Source of the DNA: Candidatus Bathyarchaeia archaeon
GTDB lineage: Archaea > Thermoproteota > Bathyarchaeia > Bathyarchaeales > Bathycorpusculaceae
NCBI GenBank assembly: GCA_041447175.1
Contig: CP166960.1
Span: forward strand, 293,118 to 357,117
Direction of reading: 5' to 3'
DNA: 64,000 nt
Shown: in pieces, positions 9,398-17,956 of the stretch
How positions within the stretch are numbered: the first letter of the stretch is position 1
Layout of the letters: every line of letters begins with the position of its first letter
Notes under the pieces: model-generated
Seen by the model: only the letters and a program-made list of their open reading frames with translations
What the model was told of the DNA's origin: nothing
The model's database searches: none
Program-made: the position numbers and the translations under genes

Positions 9398-10477
9398 TTA
9401 CTGCGTTTTTTTGCGCAGTACTTCGGGTATGTAGGGGCAGGCGGGGTCGGATTCGTACATGTCGCCCGTGTAGGCGTAGGCGCGGTTTCGGCATCCGCCG
9501 CATATGTCGCGGTACTCGCAGACTCCGCATTTGCCCTTGAGGACGTTGCGGTCTTGGAAGCTCGTGTAGAAGGGTGACGCTTTGATTTCGTCCCACGCCG
9601 TCTGCAGGCTCTTGTTCCGGATGTTGCCCAGCTTCATGGGTTCATCGGGAGTCAAGTCAGTGTAGAAGCAGGGAATCAGGTCGCCGTTCTCGGTGACGCT
9701 CACGTAGCCGCCAAACGCGAAGTAGGTGCATTTGCCGTGGAATTTGTGTTCGTACCATTCATCAAAGTTGGGGATGTTACGTTGCTTGACGACGCGTGCA
9801 AAGTGGGGGCAGTGGACGTGGATTTCGAATTTGCCCTCGTACTTTTGGGTTAGGTCCCAGATGTGGTTAAGCGTCCACTCGTACTGCTCAGGCGAGGGGG
9901 CAAGCTCCATAGTAACTTTGGCTCTGCCGCTGGGCACCAAGTGGTTATACCAGACAAAGTTGGCGTGGTATTTGTCGGCGAGTTCGGCGACGTGGTCAAG
10001 GTGCTGGTAGTTAATGGTGGTGATGGCGCAGGCTAAGCCGTTAAGGATTTTGCCTTTGGATAGCTTCTCGATGGCGGCTAAGGCTTTTTTGTAGCTGCCT
10101 ATGCCTCGGAGTTGGTCGTTGATTTCTTCTGGTCCGTCGATGCTTACTGACGTCCAGACCTGGTTTTTGACGAGGTTGTCGTATATGCTGCCGTCGACGA
10201 AGACGCCATTGGTAAGCAGGCAGACATTGAGGCCTTTGCTTTTGGCGTAGGTTACGATTTCAAAGATGTCGGGTCGAGTGAGGGGTTCGCCGCCTTTGAT
10301 GCCGAACCACCGCACACCAAACTTGGTGACCTCGTCAACGAGGTGAAAGGCTTCTTTGGTTGTGAGTTCGTTGGGGGCTTTGGCGCCTGTGGCGTCGACG
10401 TTGCAGTATTTGCATCGGGCGTTGCAGGCTCCTGTAGCACGCCAAGAAGTCATAAGTAATGGACCTTTATGTACCAT
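9398..10477 (-). CDS. Radical SAM protein with C-terminal SPASM domain (paralogue of 3215)
   Basis: The protein has 359 aa. Radical SAM cysteines are C18, C22 and C25; GGEPL follows near 62. The SPASM-like tail reads GKCGVCEYRDICGGC, then a Tyr-rich YAYTGDMYESDPAC. It aligns end to end with the 3215 product, so the two are an ancient duplication. AhbC and AhbD of the alternative haem pathway also come as such a pair, which makes haem synthesis a reasonable but unproven guess. Start ATG has AGAGGA about ten bases upstream. Confidence 0.85.
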   Translation of the reverse strand: MVHKGPLLMTSWRATGACNARCKYCNVDATGAKAPNELTTKEAFHLVDEVTKFGVRWFGIKGGEPLTRPDIFEIVTYAKSKGLNVCLLTNGVFVDGSIYDNLVKNQVWTSVSIDGPEEINDQLRGIGSYKKALAAIEKLSKGKILNGLACAITTINYQHLDHVAELADKYHANFVWYNHLVPSGRAKVTMELAPSPEQYEWTLNHIWDLTQKYEGKFEIHVHCPHFARVVKQRNIPNFDEWYEHKFHGKCTYFAFGGYVSVTENGDLIPCFYTDLTPDEPMKLGNIRNKSLQTAWDEIKASPFYTSFQDRNVLKGKCGVCEYRDICGGCRNRAYAYTGDMYESDPACPYIPEVLRKKTQ

Positions 10478-10582
10478 GAACAGAATTCCTCTTACATATG
10501 TCCTGAATGTGTTTCTAGTTTAGAGTTGTCAACCTAAAAAAGATTATGCGCTTCACGCTTAGCTGGAGGCTGCTTTGTTTTT

Positions 10583-12100
10583 TTACGGTTGACGGTTTTG
10601 GACGCATTTTCTCCGTGTAGCAATTGCTGTAGCCAAACCTGTTGCCGTAATCAAAGCCAAAACGGTGGCAGGCGAAAACTCTGGTACAGTCGGCGACGGC
10701 GTAGCGTTCTCAGTTGTTGATGTTGCTGGCGCTGACTCAGAAGACTGGATGTCGTCAGCAGGGGTGTATTGTGCAGTTACTGAGAACATGCTGTAATCCA
10801 TGTAAACTCCACCAATCGCGTACAGTTTATCGTTTAAGCCCACAACTTCGGCGCCCCCAAAGTCACCTAAGCTGTTGTTTAGGGGAATTGGGGTTCCATT
10901 GGTCCACCGTTGGCTTGAGGGGTCGTAGATTTGGTTAAGGTTGCCGCTTATCACATAAATTTTCTTGGTCGCAGAGTTGTCTGTTGTGGTGGCGGCGCTT
11001 GCAAAGCTTACGTTGGCGTTGGGGATGGAGGGACCAATTTTCCAGGTGTCAGTTTCGATGTCATAAATCTGGTTTAATGCAGATTGCACCTGTGTTCCGT
11101 TTGGGCTACTTGTTACGCCTCCAATCACGTAGATTTTGCCGTCCACCACGGCTGAAGCATAATCGCTCACGGGAACCAGCATCGGCGCTTTCTGGGTCCA
11201 CCTGTCCGTAGTGGGGTCATAAGCTTCATTTGCCTTGGTTAAGCCTGCGCTGTTTCTGCCACCTATCACATAGATTATTCCATCCACTACGTTTGCCATC
11301 GCGCCTGTCCGCGCCGTTGGCATGGATGTTCTGTTCTGGTTCCAAGTGTCCATCAAGGGATTGTACGTCCAAACTTGACGGGTCACTTTTCCCGTTGACT
11401 CTGGCCCTGAGCAGCCACCTATAACGTAGATTTCGTTCTCGTAAACTGCTGTTCCGAAATATGCCAACGTGTCGGGCATCGGTTTTTTCTCAAACCACTT
11501 ATCAAGCGATGGATAATACTGCAGCACGTTTACGGTTGCGGTCTCGACGACGCGGTAACCTCCAAAAACATAAATTTTCCCATTAACTGCCGTGACTCCT
11601 TGTCCGTATCTCGTGAGGGGTGACGCTTTAGGTTCCCACGCTCCTTCGGAAGTGAACGTTGGAGTAACGGATGTGTTGTCGTACTCGGCAACCAACGTGT
11701 AATTTTGTACGTTTGTGGCGGTTATTTTTATTTCTACGTTACCCTGCACTTGCTCTCTGCCATTATGTTCCAATCCCACGCCCCACGTCATGTTCGCTAT
11801 ACCGTCACTGTCTGACTTTGACCCGCCTGATTGTGAACCAAAATAAATCATCAACTCCGCGGCTCCTGTGGAGACATAGTTGCCGCTGACTCGCCAATGC
11901 GCCTGAGTAGGCATAAACAAGTCTACAGTTTGGCTTTGATTGCCTGTTATTGTCTGGATATAAACCCACTGCGGCTCAGCTTGACCAGTAGGAAGAGACG
12001 GCGGATACCAGTATGGGTTTGCGGTTGTTATGGAACTTGCTGACGCAGCAAGAAGTACAGCCAAAGAAATCAAGGCAAACGCTGCCCTTTTGTTTTTCAA
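10583..12100 (-). CDS. Secreted kelch-repeat beta-propeller protein with PEF-type C-terminal anchor
   Basis: The protein has 505 aa. A signal peptide (about 1-28) is followed by an N-terminal beta-sandwich-like segment, then six or so kelch blades (repeated KIYVIGG and W-type motifs, about 150-430). A Ser/Thr-rich linker comes next, then SPTVPEFSP, a hydrophobic helix and a basic TRRK tail. That last set matches PEF-CTERM signals used by archaeosortases. The start is a TTG that overlaps the stop of the upstream kelch gene as TTGA, with AAGGAGG just before it, so the pair is translationally coupled. Confidence 0.85.
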   Translation of the reverse strand: MKNKRAAFALISLAVLLAASASSITTANPYWYPPSLPTGQAEPQWVYIQTITGNQSQTVDLFMPTQAHWRVSGNYVSTGAAELMIYFGSQSGGSKSDSDGIANMTWGVGLEHNGREQVQGNVEIKITATNVQNYTLVAEYDNTSVTPTFTSEGAWEPKASPLTRYGQGVTAVNGKIYVFGGYRVVETATVNVLQYYPSLDKWFEKKPMPDTLAYFGTAVYENEIYVIGGCSGPESTGKVTRQVWTYNPLMDTWNQNRTSMPTARTGAMANVVDGIIYVIGGRNSAGLTKANEAYDPTTDRWTQKAPMLVPVSDYASAVVDGKIYVIGGVTSSPNGTQVQSALNQIYDIETDTWKIGPSIPNANVSFASAATTTDNSATKKIYVISGNLNQIYDPSSQRWTNGTPIPLNNSLGDFGGAEVVGLNDKLYAIGGVYMDYSMFSVTAQYTPADDIQSSESAPATSTTENATPSPTVPEFSPATVLALITATGLATAIATRRKCVQNRQP

Positions 12101-13734
12101 TGTTGCCCCCTCCTTAGAGCAAACGCTGCACTTCCTACTGCGGCTGCCACAATCAACACGGCGAGAGGGCTGAATTCAGGAACTGTCGGAGATGGTGATG
12201 CCGCTAAACTCGGGTTTGGTGATGCTAAAACTGAAGCCTCGCTTGGCTTTGACGTCGACACGAGTGGACTTGAACCCGTTCCACTATAACCTATGGGTGT
12301 GTATTGGTCATTTACGGAGTAGTACGTTCCGTTTTCGCCTTTGAAGACGCCCCCTACAGCGTACAACTGGTCATCTACGCATGTGACGACTACGTCGGCA
12401 AAGTTCTCCATGCGGTTAGTCCTCTGCATGGGCGTAGCCAGCGTCCAGTTGTCCTCTGCGGGGTCGTAGACTTGGTTGAATCCTTTGCCCACAACGTAGA
12501 TTCTTTTGGGCACCATAACACTCGACGTAGCTGCGGCGCTTAACCCGCTCACCGCGTTCGGAATCGGCGCTCCTAACTGCCAAGTGTCGGTTTTGGCGTC
12601 GTAGATTTGAGTCACGTTAACAAGGCTCAGTTTGGTGCTGTTGGCTGCCCGCGTTAATCCGCCAATTATGTATATCTTGCCGTCAACTACTGCCGAAGCG
12701 TAATCTGTAACAGGGGTCGGCATTGGCGCCTTTGTGATCCATGTGTCTGTGGCTACATCATATACCTGCGTTGTGTTGGTGACTTCGTATGTTAAGCCGT
12801 TGTTTATTCTGATTGCCTCGTTTGATGTGCCGCCCATGAGGTAGATTTTTCCGTCCACGGCATTTGCGTCCATCCCATATCTCTCTGTGGGCATGGGCGT
12901 CTTGCTTGTGTTCCACGTGTCGACTGTGGGGTTGTAGACCCAAACCGAGTTTGTACCACTTCCTGACAAAAACCATGACCCCCCAAAAACGTAAATTTCC
13001 CCCTCGTTAACGGCTACGCCTGTGCCTCCTCTCATGCTGGGCATTGCTTTTCTGGTGACCCAAATATCCGCGAGGGGGTCGTATTCTTGATTGAAGTCGC
13101 ATGGAACGCCGCCTTGAATAAACAGGCAACCGCCTAAAGCGTAAATTTTGCCGTTAGCTACTGCGAGACTTACCGCGTATCTTGATGCTTGATAGGCTGC
13201 TTTTGTCTTCCATGAATCCTCCGAAGCCGTGGTTGTGTTTGTGGTTTCAGGTGTCAGGTCTAAGGTGAAGTAGACGGTTGAGTTGTTTCCTGTCCAAAAC
13301 ATCGTGCGGTTTCCCGGCAGCACAACGCCCAAAGAGTAGACGGTTAGGCTGTGGTTGCCTTGGGTGAAGTTTAGGGTTTCGGAGTAGCTGTAGTGGTCTA
13401 CGCCTGGTGGTGGATAATGTGTGCAGTAATAGATACTTTTGGGAAGATAGCCGTCGATGGCGTAGCTGATGCTTGCCACCCCCGCATCAACGGGCAATGG
13501 CTGCTGGGGTTTACTGGTGTTGAAGCTAAACGGGATGCTGGCGGAGTGGTAGATTGTGTTGTTTTGGGGGCTCAGAAGCTCGATGCTGGGTGGAACCGTG
13601 TCGGGAATAGGTTCTACTTCGCTGAAGATGACCCATGGGTTAGCAGATGTCAATGGTGCAGCCAAGAGGGTAAAGGTTAGGGAAAAGGCTGCCAAAAAGC
13701 AAACTGCGCCCCAGTTTTTCCTGAGCATAGGCAT
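12097..13734 (-). CDS. Secreted kelch-repeat beta-propeller protein with PEF-type C-terminal anchor
   Basis: The protein has 545 aa. Signal peptide at about 1-32; Ig-like or beta-sandwich segment to about 170; kelch blades (KIYALGG, EIYVFGG, KIYLMGG, KIYIIGG, QLYAVGG) to about 480; Ser/Pro-rich linker; VPEFSP; membrane helix; ALRRGQH end. It is a paralogue of the 10583 product and the first gene of a two-gene operon with a four-base stop/start overlap. The likely role is surface adhesion or ligand binding; the ligand is unknown. Confidence 0.85.
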   Translation of the reverse strand: MPMLRKNWGAVCFLAAFSLTFTLLAAPLTSANPWVIFSEVEPIPDTVPPSIELLSPQNNTIYHSASIPFSFNTSKPQQPLPVDAGVASISYAIDGYLPKSIYYCTHYPPPGVDHYSYSETLNFTQGNHSLTVYSLGVVLPGNRTMFWTGNNSTVYFTLDLTPETTNTTTASEDSWKTKAAYQASRYAVSLAVANGKIYALGGCLFIQGGVPCDFNQEYDPLADIWVTRKAMPSMRGGTGVAVNEGEIYVFGGSWFLSGSGTNSVWVYNPTVDTWNTSKTPMPTERYGMDANAVDGKIYLMGGTSNEAIRINNGLTYEVTNTTQVYDVATDTWITKAPMPTPVTDYASAVVDGKIYIIGGLTRAANSTKLSLVNVTQIYDAKTDTWQLGAPIPNAVSGLSAAATSSVMVPKRIYVVGKGFNQVYDPAEDNWTLATPMQRTNRMENFADVVVTCVDDQLYAVGGVFKGENGTYYSVNDQYTPIGYSGTGSSPLVSTSKPSEASVLASPNPSLAASPSPTVPEFSPLAVLIVAAAVGSAAFALRRGQH

Positions 13735-13846
13735 CCATGTTTTATGGTGCCTGTTTTTGGGTAAAAGCGTTTTTGTAAAGGTTTATTGTGTAAAGAAAAA
13801 CCTTGTGTTGTTTTCCTTGAACAAGAAAAGGGACGGGGGAGTGCCC

Positions 13847-15184
13847 TTATGCTTTTTTAATGTAGTCTAGGGCTTCTTGGGCGCTTTGGAACCCAAACTT
13901 TACGCCCACAAACTCTTGACGCAATGCCGTAACGTCTTTTTGCACTTCGGCAGGTTTGCGTTTGCCCTTGATTACTTGTAGCATGAGGTCGCAGAGGTGC
14001 TTGATGTCGCCTTCCTTGAAGCCCCTGCGGGTTACGTCTTGGAAGCCTATGCGCAAGCCTGAGGGGTCGCCTTTGCTGCTTTGGTCGTCGTAGGGCAGCA
14101 GGTTCTTGTTGCAGATGATGTTGGCGTCTTCGAGGTCTTGGGCGATTTTGTTGCCGCCGCCAAACGCTCGGATGTCTACGGCGATTTGGTGGCTGCGGGT
14201 GAATCCTTTGTGTTCACAGAGAACTTTAACGCCGTTCTCGTACAGGTACTGCCCCGCCGTCTGCGCGTTCTTAACAATCTGCGCCGCAAGCTCCTCACCA
14301 AACAGCTTCATCTCCAACGCGGCAACGCCCAACGCTGGAAGCCTGCCCAGATGTGTGCTGGAGGCGCTGAGGGGGAAGATGGCGTACTGGATTTTCTTCA
14401 CCGCCTTATCCAGCCGAGCTCCATCCGTGTTGCCCATAACAACGCCGCCCTGTGGACCCGGGAAGGTTTTGTGGGTGGAGCTGGTGATGAAGTCTGCTCC
14501 TTCGCGGAGGGGGTCTTGGAACTGCTTGCCCGCAATCAACCCCAGAACGTGGGAGGCGTCGTAGGCAACGTACGCGCCTACTTCGTCGCAGACCTCCTTA
14601 AGCTCCTTGATGGGGTGGGGGAACAAGAAGAGGCTGCCGCCAAACGTGACGATGCCTGGTTTAGCGGAGCGGATGACGTCGGCGGAGCGGTCAACGTCGA
14701 TGTTCATTTCGTCAATGTTATAGACGTGGCTGATGTTTTCTATGCCCAAAACGGCTCCTGCTAAGCCCGTGTAGTCATGGCTGATGTGGGCACCGCAGCT
14801 GAGTGGGGTGACGACCATTTTGCGGTTCTTCGTCGCCAAACTTAACCCCTTGAACGTGGCGAGGTTTGCGTGGGTGCCTGAAACCAAGCGGGTGTCTGCC
14901 CAGTTGCAGCCAAACAGGCTCTTCATGAGGTCCGTGGCGTAGTCCTCGATGGGCGACATGTACTTTTGACCTTGGTAGTAACGTTTTTTGACGTGTCCCT
15001 GCAGGTCGTTGTCGCCTTCCGCGTACCTGCCCTCCAAATCTGACGCTGCGGCTTGCATTTCTTTGACGGCGGGCGATTTGATGCCTTCGCTGGCAATCAT
15101 GTTTATGCATTTTTGGTCGCGGTATTCTTCATGGTTACGGGTGGCTTCTGTTAGTTTCAGAAAGAGGTCGTAGAAATCTTCCAT
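13847..15184 (-). CDS. glyA: Serine hydroxymethyltransferase
   Basis: Converts serine plus a tetrahydropterin to glycine plus the methylene-pterin. The protein has 445 aa, the usual size for the family. N-terminal MIASEG..S is the SHMT opening; LEGRYAEGD and the H-rich CGAHISHDYTG segment follow; YDASHVLG carries the PLP-ring aspartate and histidine; SSTHKTFPGPQGG holds the PLP Schiff-base lysine (about 240). The C-terminal QDVTRRG is typical of archaeal enzymes. It is a single gene with its own promoter. In archaea the carrier may be tetrahydromethanopterin rather than folate; the sequence alone does not say. Confidence 0.95.
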   Translation of the reverse strand: MEDFYDLFLKLTEATRNHEEYRDQKCINMIASEGIKSPAVKEMQAAASDLEGRYAEGDNDLQGHVKKRYYQGQKYMSPIEDYATDLMKSLFGCNWADTRLVSGTHANLATFKGLSLATKNRKMVVTPLSCGAHISHDYTGLAGAVLGIENISHVYNIDEMNIDVDRSADVIRSAKPGIVTFGGSLFLFPHPIKELKEVCDEVGAYVAYDASHVLGLIAGKQFQDPLREGADFITSSTHKTFPGPQGGVVMGNTDGARLDKAVKKIQYAIFPLSASSTHLGRLPALGVAALEMKLFGEELAAQIVKNAQTAGQYLYENGVKVLCEHKGFTRSHQIAVDIRAFGGGNKIAQDLEDANIICNKNLLPYDDQSSKGDPSGLRIGFQDVTRRGFKEGDIKHLCDLMLQVIKGKRKPAEVQKDVTALRQEFVGVKFGFQSAQEALDYIKKA

Positions 15185-15278
15185 TCGTATCGTCCTCAGT
15201 GATTACCAATCGGTGAATGCCTTTGTTGTATTTAGCCCTTACTGGAATTGCCCACGGCATTGCGCCATGCATTTTGAG

Positions 15279-15494
15279 CTAGAGCGAGTCCGATTTTCCT
15301 TTGCGGTTTGTCCACTCCAAAACAAACGCGCCCACAGCAGCAAACGGTAAAATCATAAACAGCCACGGGACCGCTGACAAGGCATCATCACCCAAAGCGG
15401 CGGGCAACACATCCGCGTCTGTATCTTCTTTCGTGCCGTCGGATTGGGAGGCTGAGGACCCTTGAGCCAAAAACAGGGACAAAACCACCGCCAT
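15279..15494 (-). CDS. Small secreted or membrane-anchored protein, start uncertain
   Basis: A short reading frame (71 aa from ATG 15494) with a hydrophobic N-terminus ending in QGSSASQ, an acidic middle, and one membrane helix (about 43-62) followed by a basic NRKGK tail. The codons just upstream of the ATG read RKKKTIYVTVAVAC, which would complete a normal signal peptide, but that extension runs to a TAG without any ATG, GTG or TTG. Either an unusual start or a frameshift upstream is likely. Function unknown. Confidence 0.5.
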   Translation of the reverse strand: MAVVLSLFLAQGSSASQSDGTKEDTDADVLPAALGDDALSAVPWLFMILPFAAVGAFVLEWTNRKGKSDSL

Positions 15495-15624
15495 ACAGGC
15501 GACGGCTACGGTTACGTAGATGGTTTTCTTTTTCCTGAAGCTTTGCGTTTTCGTTGTCTCTTCGCCAACCTAATACTCACCGCAATGTGGCTCCATGACT
15601 CTTAAGCCATTTTGTCAACTGAAC

Positions 15625-15653
15625 TTTGGCAAATTGCAAAGCCTATTTGGCAA
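15625..15653. repeat. Direct repeat TTTGGCAA, 21-bp spacing
   Basis: TTTGGCAA occurs at 15625-15632 and 15646-15653, exactly 21 bp apart (two helical turns), in the region upstream of the Bat-like regulator. Such phasing is common for dimeric activator sites. Confidence 0.35.
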
Positions 15654-15671
15654 CCCGCCTGCTTCTGGCTG

Positions 15672-15689
15672 TCCCGAAAACTCTCGGGA
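15672..15689. promoter_or_regulatory. Inverted repeat TCCCGA-N6-TCGGGA
   Basis: A perfect 6-bp dyad, 18 bp overall, lies about 84 bases before the ATG of the Bat-like regulator. A similar TCCC-N10-GGGA dyad is found before hcp (22499-22516), so the same regulator could act at both. Confidence 0.35.
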
Positions 15690-15772
15690 AACCAACAACA
15701 CCTGCCTGCTCTCTGGGCTAGCTGCATAAGGGTCAAATAAGTTCGCGACGTAGTTTCTGTATTCTGATTAAC

Positions 15773-16411
15773 ATGAAGGACCATTGGAGCAAACCCTACC
15801 ATGTCGTGTTGGAAGTGGAGAACCGCCAATGCGCCATAGCTAAACGCCTCGCGCCGTTGGGGCTAAAGCACGTTAAAGTCTCAGATATCCGTAGCTCCAA
15901 CCCTGCCTCAGTCAAGCACCTCATCGAACTGGACCCCGCCGAAATACGGCAACTCCCCAACCCGCCCGCCGAACTCAAAGCTGCTGCCCACCAAGGCGAA
16001 GGCAAAGCATCCATCTGGATGGAAAGCGAAGGCTGCGGCGTCTGCCACACCATCCTATCCAGCGACGCCTTCTTAGTGTCGGGCAAAAGCATTGAAGGCT
16101 ACACCATCATGTACAGCTTCATGGTGCCCAGCTTTGAAGCCTTCCAAAAAATCATGTCCAACCTACAGGCGGCAGGGCTTGAAGTGCGGGTTCTCAAAAT
16201 GGGCAAATTCGAACCCAAAGCGGGCGTGTTGACCGAGAAACAGGAACGTATCTTCTGGTTGGCTTTGAAGGGCGGCTTTTTTGAGTACCCACGCAGAATT
16301 GACACCGCTGAACTTGCCGCTAAGCTGGGCATTAGTCCGTCAACGCTTTCTGAGATTACTCGGCGGGGCATGCGGCGCCTTTTGGAGAGCTACTTTAAGA
16401 GTGAAACCTGA
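15773..16411 (+). CDS. HTH_10 (bacterio-opsin-activator-like) transcription regulator
   Basis: The protein has 212 aa. The N-terminal 150 residues resemble the sensor half of archaeal Bat-like regulators, with a GCGVC cysteine pair near 87-90. The C-terminal HTH_10 (about 155-205) reads LTEKQ..IFWLALKGGFFEYPRR and LAAKLGISPSTLSEITRRGMRRLL, the hallmark of this family. A TATA-like element near 15738 would place transcription start about ten bases before the ATG. The 3' end overlaps the convergent racemase-like gene by 17 bases. The target is unknown; direct and inverted repeats lie upstream. Confidence 0.85.
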   Translation: MKDHWSKPYHVVLEVENRQCAIAKRLAPLGLKHVKVSDIRSSNPASVKHLIELDPAEIRQLPNPPAELKAAAHQGEGKASIWMESEGCGVCHTILSSDAFLVSGKSIEGYTIMYSFMVPSFEAFQKIMSNLQAAGLEVRVLKMGKFEPKAGVLTEKQERIFWLALKGGFFEYPRRIDTAELAAKLGISPSTLSEITRRGMRRLLESYFKSET

Positions 16412-17117
16412 AAACTTCAAACAGCCGTCCCAATTGCGGCTTAAAACTGCTGTCCAACGCCTTTAGGCTCGCCCACAGCGTTGCGGAGTTGCTGCTGACC
16501 ACTGGCTTTTGCAGTTCCTCCTCCAGCTCCGTCAAAGCCTCAAACGTGGCAAAGTTGGTGCAGCTGACAAAGAGGGCTTCGGCGAAGTCAGAGTTGGCGC
16601 TTCGAGCAAGCACCGCCGCGTCCTCAGCGGTTAACCTGCCAATGTCAAGGTTGCTCTTCAAGTTAAACGAACGCAAGTTCACCACTTCAAAGCCGCTTTT
16701 CTCCAAAAACTCCACTTCCTTCCTGTTCACCTCCTCCAAATAAGGCGTAGCAACAGAGATGCGTTGAGCCCCAACATCGCTGAGGGCGTCAACCACGGCG
16801 CGCGAAGTCACCACCACAGGACGACCAGTCACTTTCCCAATTTTCTCCGCAAGGGCGGCGTCATGCCCCACGCCTTTGATGAGGCTACCCGACGTGCAAG
16901 CAAACACAACCGCGTCCACGTCTGCGTCTTTTAGGAGTTCCGCGGCGGCTTGGGTTTCTTTCTCCATGGCTGAGAGTCCTTTGACGGTTACGTCGCGCAG
17001 GGGGATGCGGGTGGTGTGCAGGCTGATTTGGCTGCCTTGAAGGGCGGCGGAGAATTCGGTTTCGACGGTAGTGTTTGAAGACGGCAAGATAACGCCTAAA
17101 CGCGGCATAGTCATCAA
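16395..17117 (-). CDS. Asp/Glu racemase superfamily enzyme (maleate isomerase / arylmalonate decarboxylase-like)
   Basis: The protein has 240 aa. The N-terminal GVILPSSNTTVE, the FACTSGS segment near residue 75 and the VSCTNF segment near residue 185 match the two-cysteine active site of the maleate cis-trans isomerase/arylmalonate decarboxylase branch. The substrate is likely a small dicarboxylate but cannot be read from sequence. It is convergent with and overlaps the Bat-like regulator at the 3' end. Confidence 0.8.
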   Translation of the reverse strand: MMTMPRLGVILPSSNTTVETEFSAALQGSQISLHTTRIPLRDVTVKGLSAMEKETQAAAELLKDADVDAVVFACTSGSLIKGVGHDAALAEKIGKVTGRPVVVTSRAVVDALSDVGAQRISVATPYLEEVNRKEVEFLEKSGFEVVNLRSFNLKSNLDIGRLTAEDAAVLARSANSDFAEALFVSCTNFATFEALTELEEELQKPVVSSNSATLWASLKALDSSFKPQLGRLFEVFRFHS

Positions 17118-17260
17118 TACATTATGGTGCGTATTTCTTATTTTTGTTACGGAATAGGAGGAACTGTTCTTGTTTGCTCAATAAATGTGTTGATTAGGCA
17201 GTTTCTTTTTTTGCTGACAGATTAGGTCTGTGGAGTTGAGGGTTCGTCTTCTTTTTGCAT

Positions 17261-17713
17261 TCACAGAATGTGCTGTTCTAATTGTTCCTCGGTAAGCGTT
17301 ATCCTTTTTCTCTTACCTGCAGTTTTTTGGTTTATCAGCAAATCCTTGACGGATTCATTAATTTCCACAAGTATGACAGGCATCTTCTTCATGGTTTGTT
17401 GTCCTTGCTCTGTTAGGCTGTAGATTTTTCCTGACCTGCCCATAACATAGCCTGCTTGTCCTTGTTTTTCTAATGCGTAGAGTTTGGAGTAGATGGTGCT
17501 TGGGTTGAGCATGATTCCGGTTTGCTTGGTTATGGCTTTGTTTATTTCGTAGCCGCTCATGGAATGCTGTGCTAGCAGCCGAATAATTACCAAGTCTAAG
17601 AAGGCTTTCAGGACTCTTTCCCGAATGCTGCACCTGCACTCAGGTTCGAACTTCACAGCAAACACCCCATGTGTTTCCTGAGCTTTTTCAGCGTCAGTCT
17701 GTTTTGGTTGCAA
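17261..17713 (-). CDS. PadR family transcriptional regulator
   Basis: The protein has 150 aa. The winged helix (about 30-105) shows the PadR pattern: IIRLLAQHSMSGYEI, LNPSTIYSKLYALEKQG, and a wing with GKIYSLTEQGQ. The C-terminus is helical for dimerisation. The N-terminal 28 residues contain two Cys (ECRCS). The upstream region to 17956 contains two dyads suited to PadR binding, so autoregulation is likely, perhaps together with the divergent secreted-protein operon at 17957. Confidence 0.85.
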   Translation of the reverse strand: MQPKQTDAEKAQETHGVFAVKFEPECRCSIRERVLKAFLDLVIIRLLAQHSMSGYEINKAITKQTGIMLNPSTIYSKLYALEKQGQAGYVMGRSGKIYSLTEQGQQTMKKMPVILVEINESVKDLLINQKTAGKRKRITLTEEQLEQHIL

Positions 17714-17956
17714 TTTGAATTAAAGCTTTTGGATAACTTATGGTTTACCAACTCTTGTGCAACACAGCCACATGTTCAAAAAAAGACTAACATTCAGAAT
17801 AATAATATGAATCATATTCCACAAGAAACCCTATACCTAACTTCTGCCCATACACGCCAACCAGCCCGAACTACACTGTTCGGAGGCGTGTCACCGCCTT
17901 GCCCTAATCGAAGGACAGAAAGAGAACAAAAAATGGAAAAACAAGAGGTAAAATAA
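17714..17956. promoter_or_regulatory. Divergent promoter region with two candidate PadR operators
   Basis: ATGTT-N12-AACAT lies at 17772-17793, close to the ATGT/ACAT form of known PadR sites. A 15-bp palindrome, AATATGA-A-TCATATT, lies at 17804-17818. A GGCG/CGCC hairpin lies near 17885-17900, and GAGGTA before ATG 17957 is the ribosome site of the rightward operon. Confidence 0.5.

Noticed and set aside
3215-10477. Naming the SPASM paralogues ahbC and ahbD
   Set aside because: No siroheme-path genes are in view and the tail motif is shared with peptide maturases, so the names are not safe.
14081-14764. Long frame on the + strand inside glyA
   Set aside because: It is the antisense shadow of a clear serine hydroxymethyltransferase gene.
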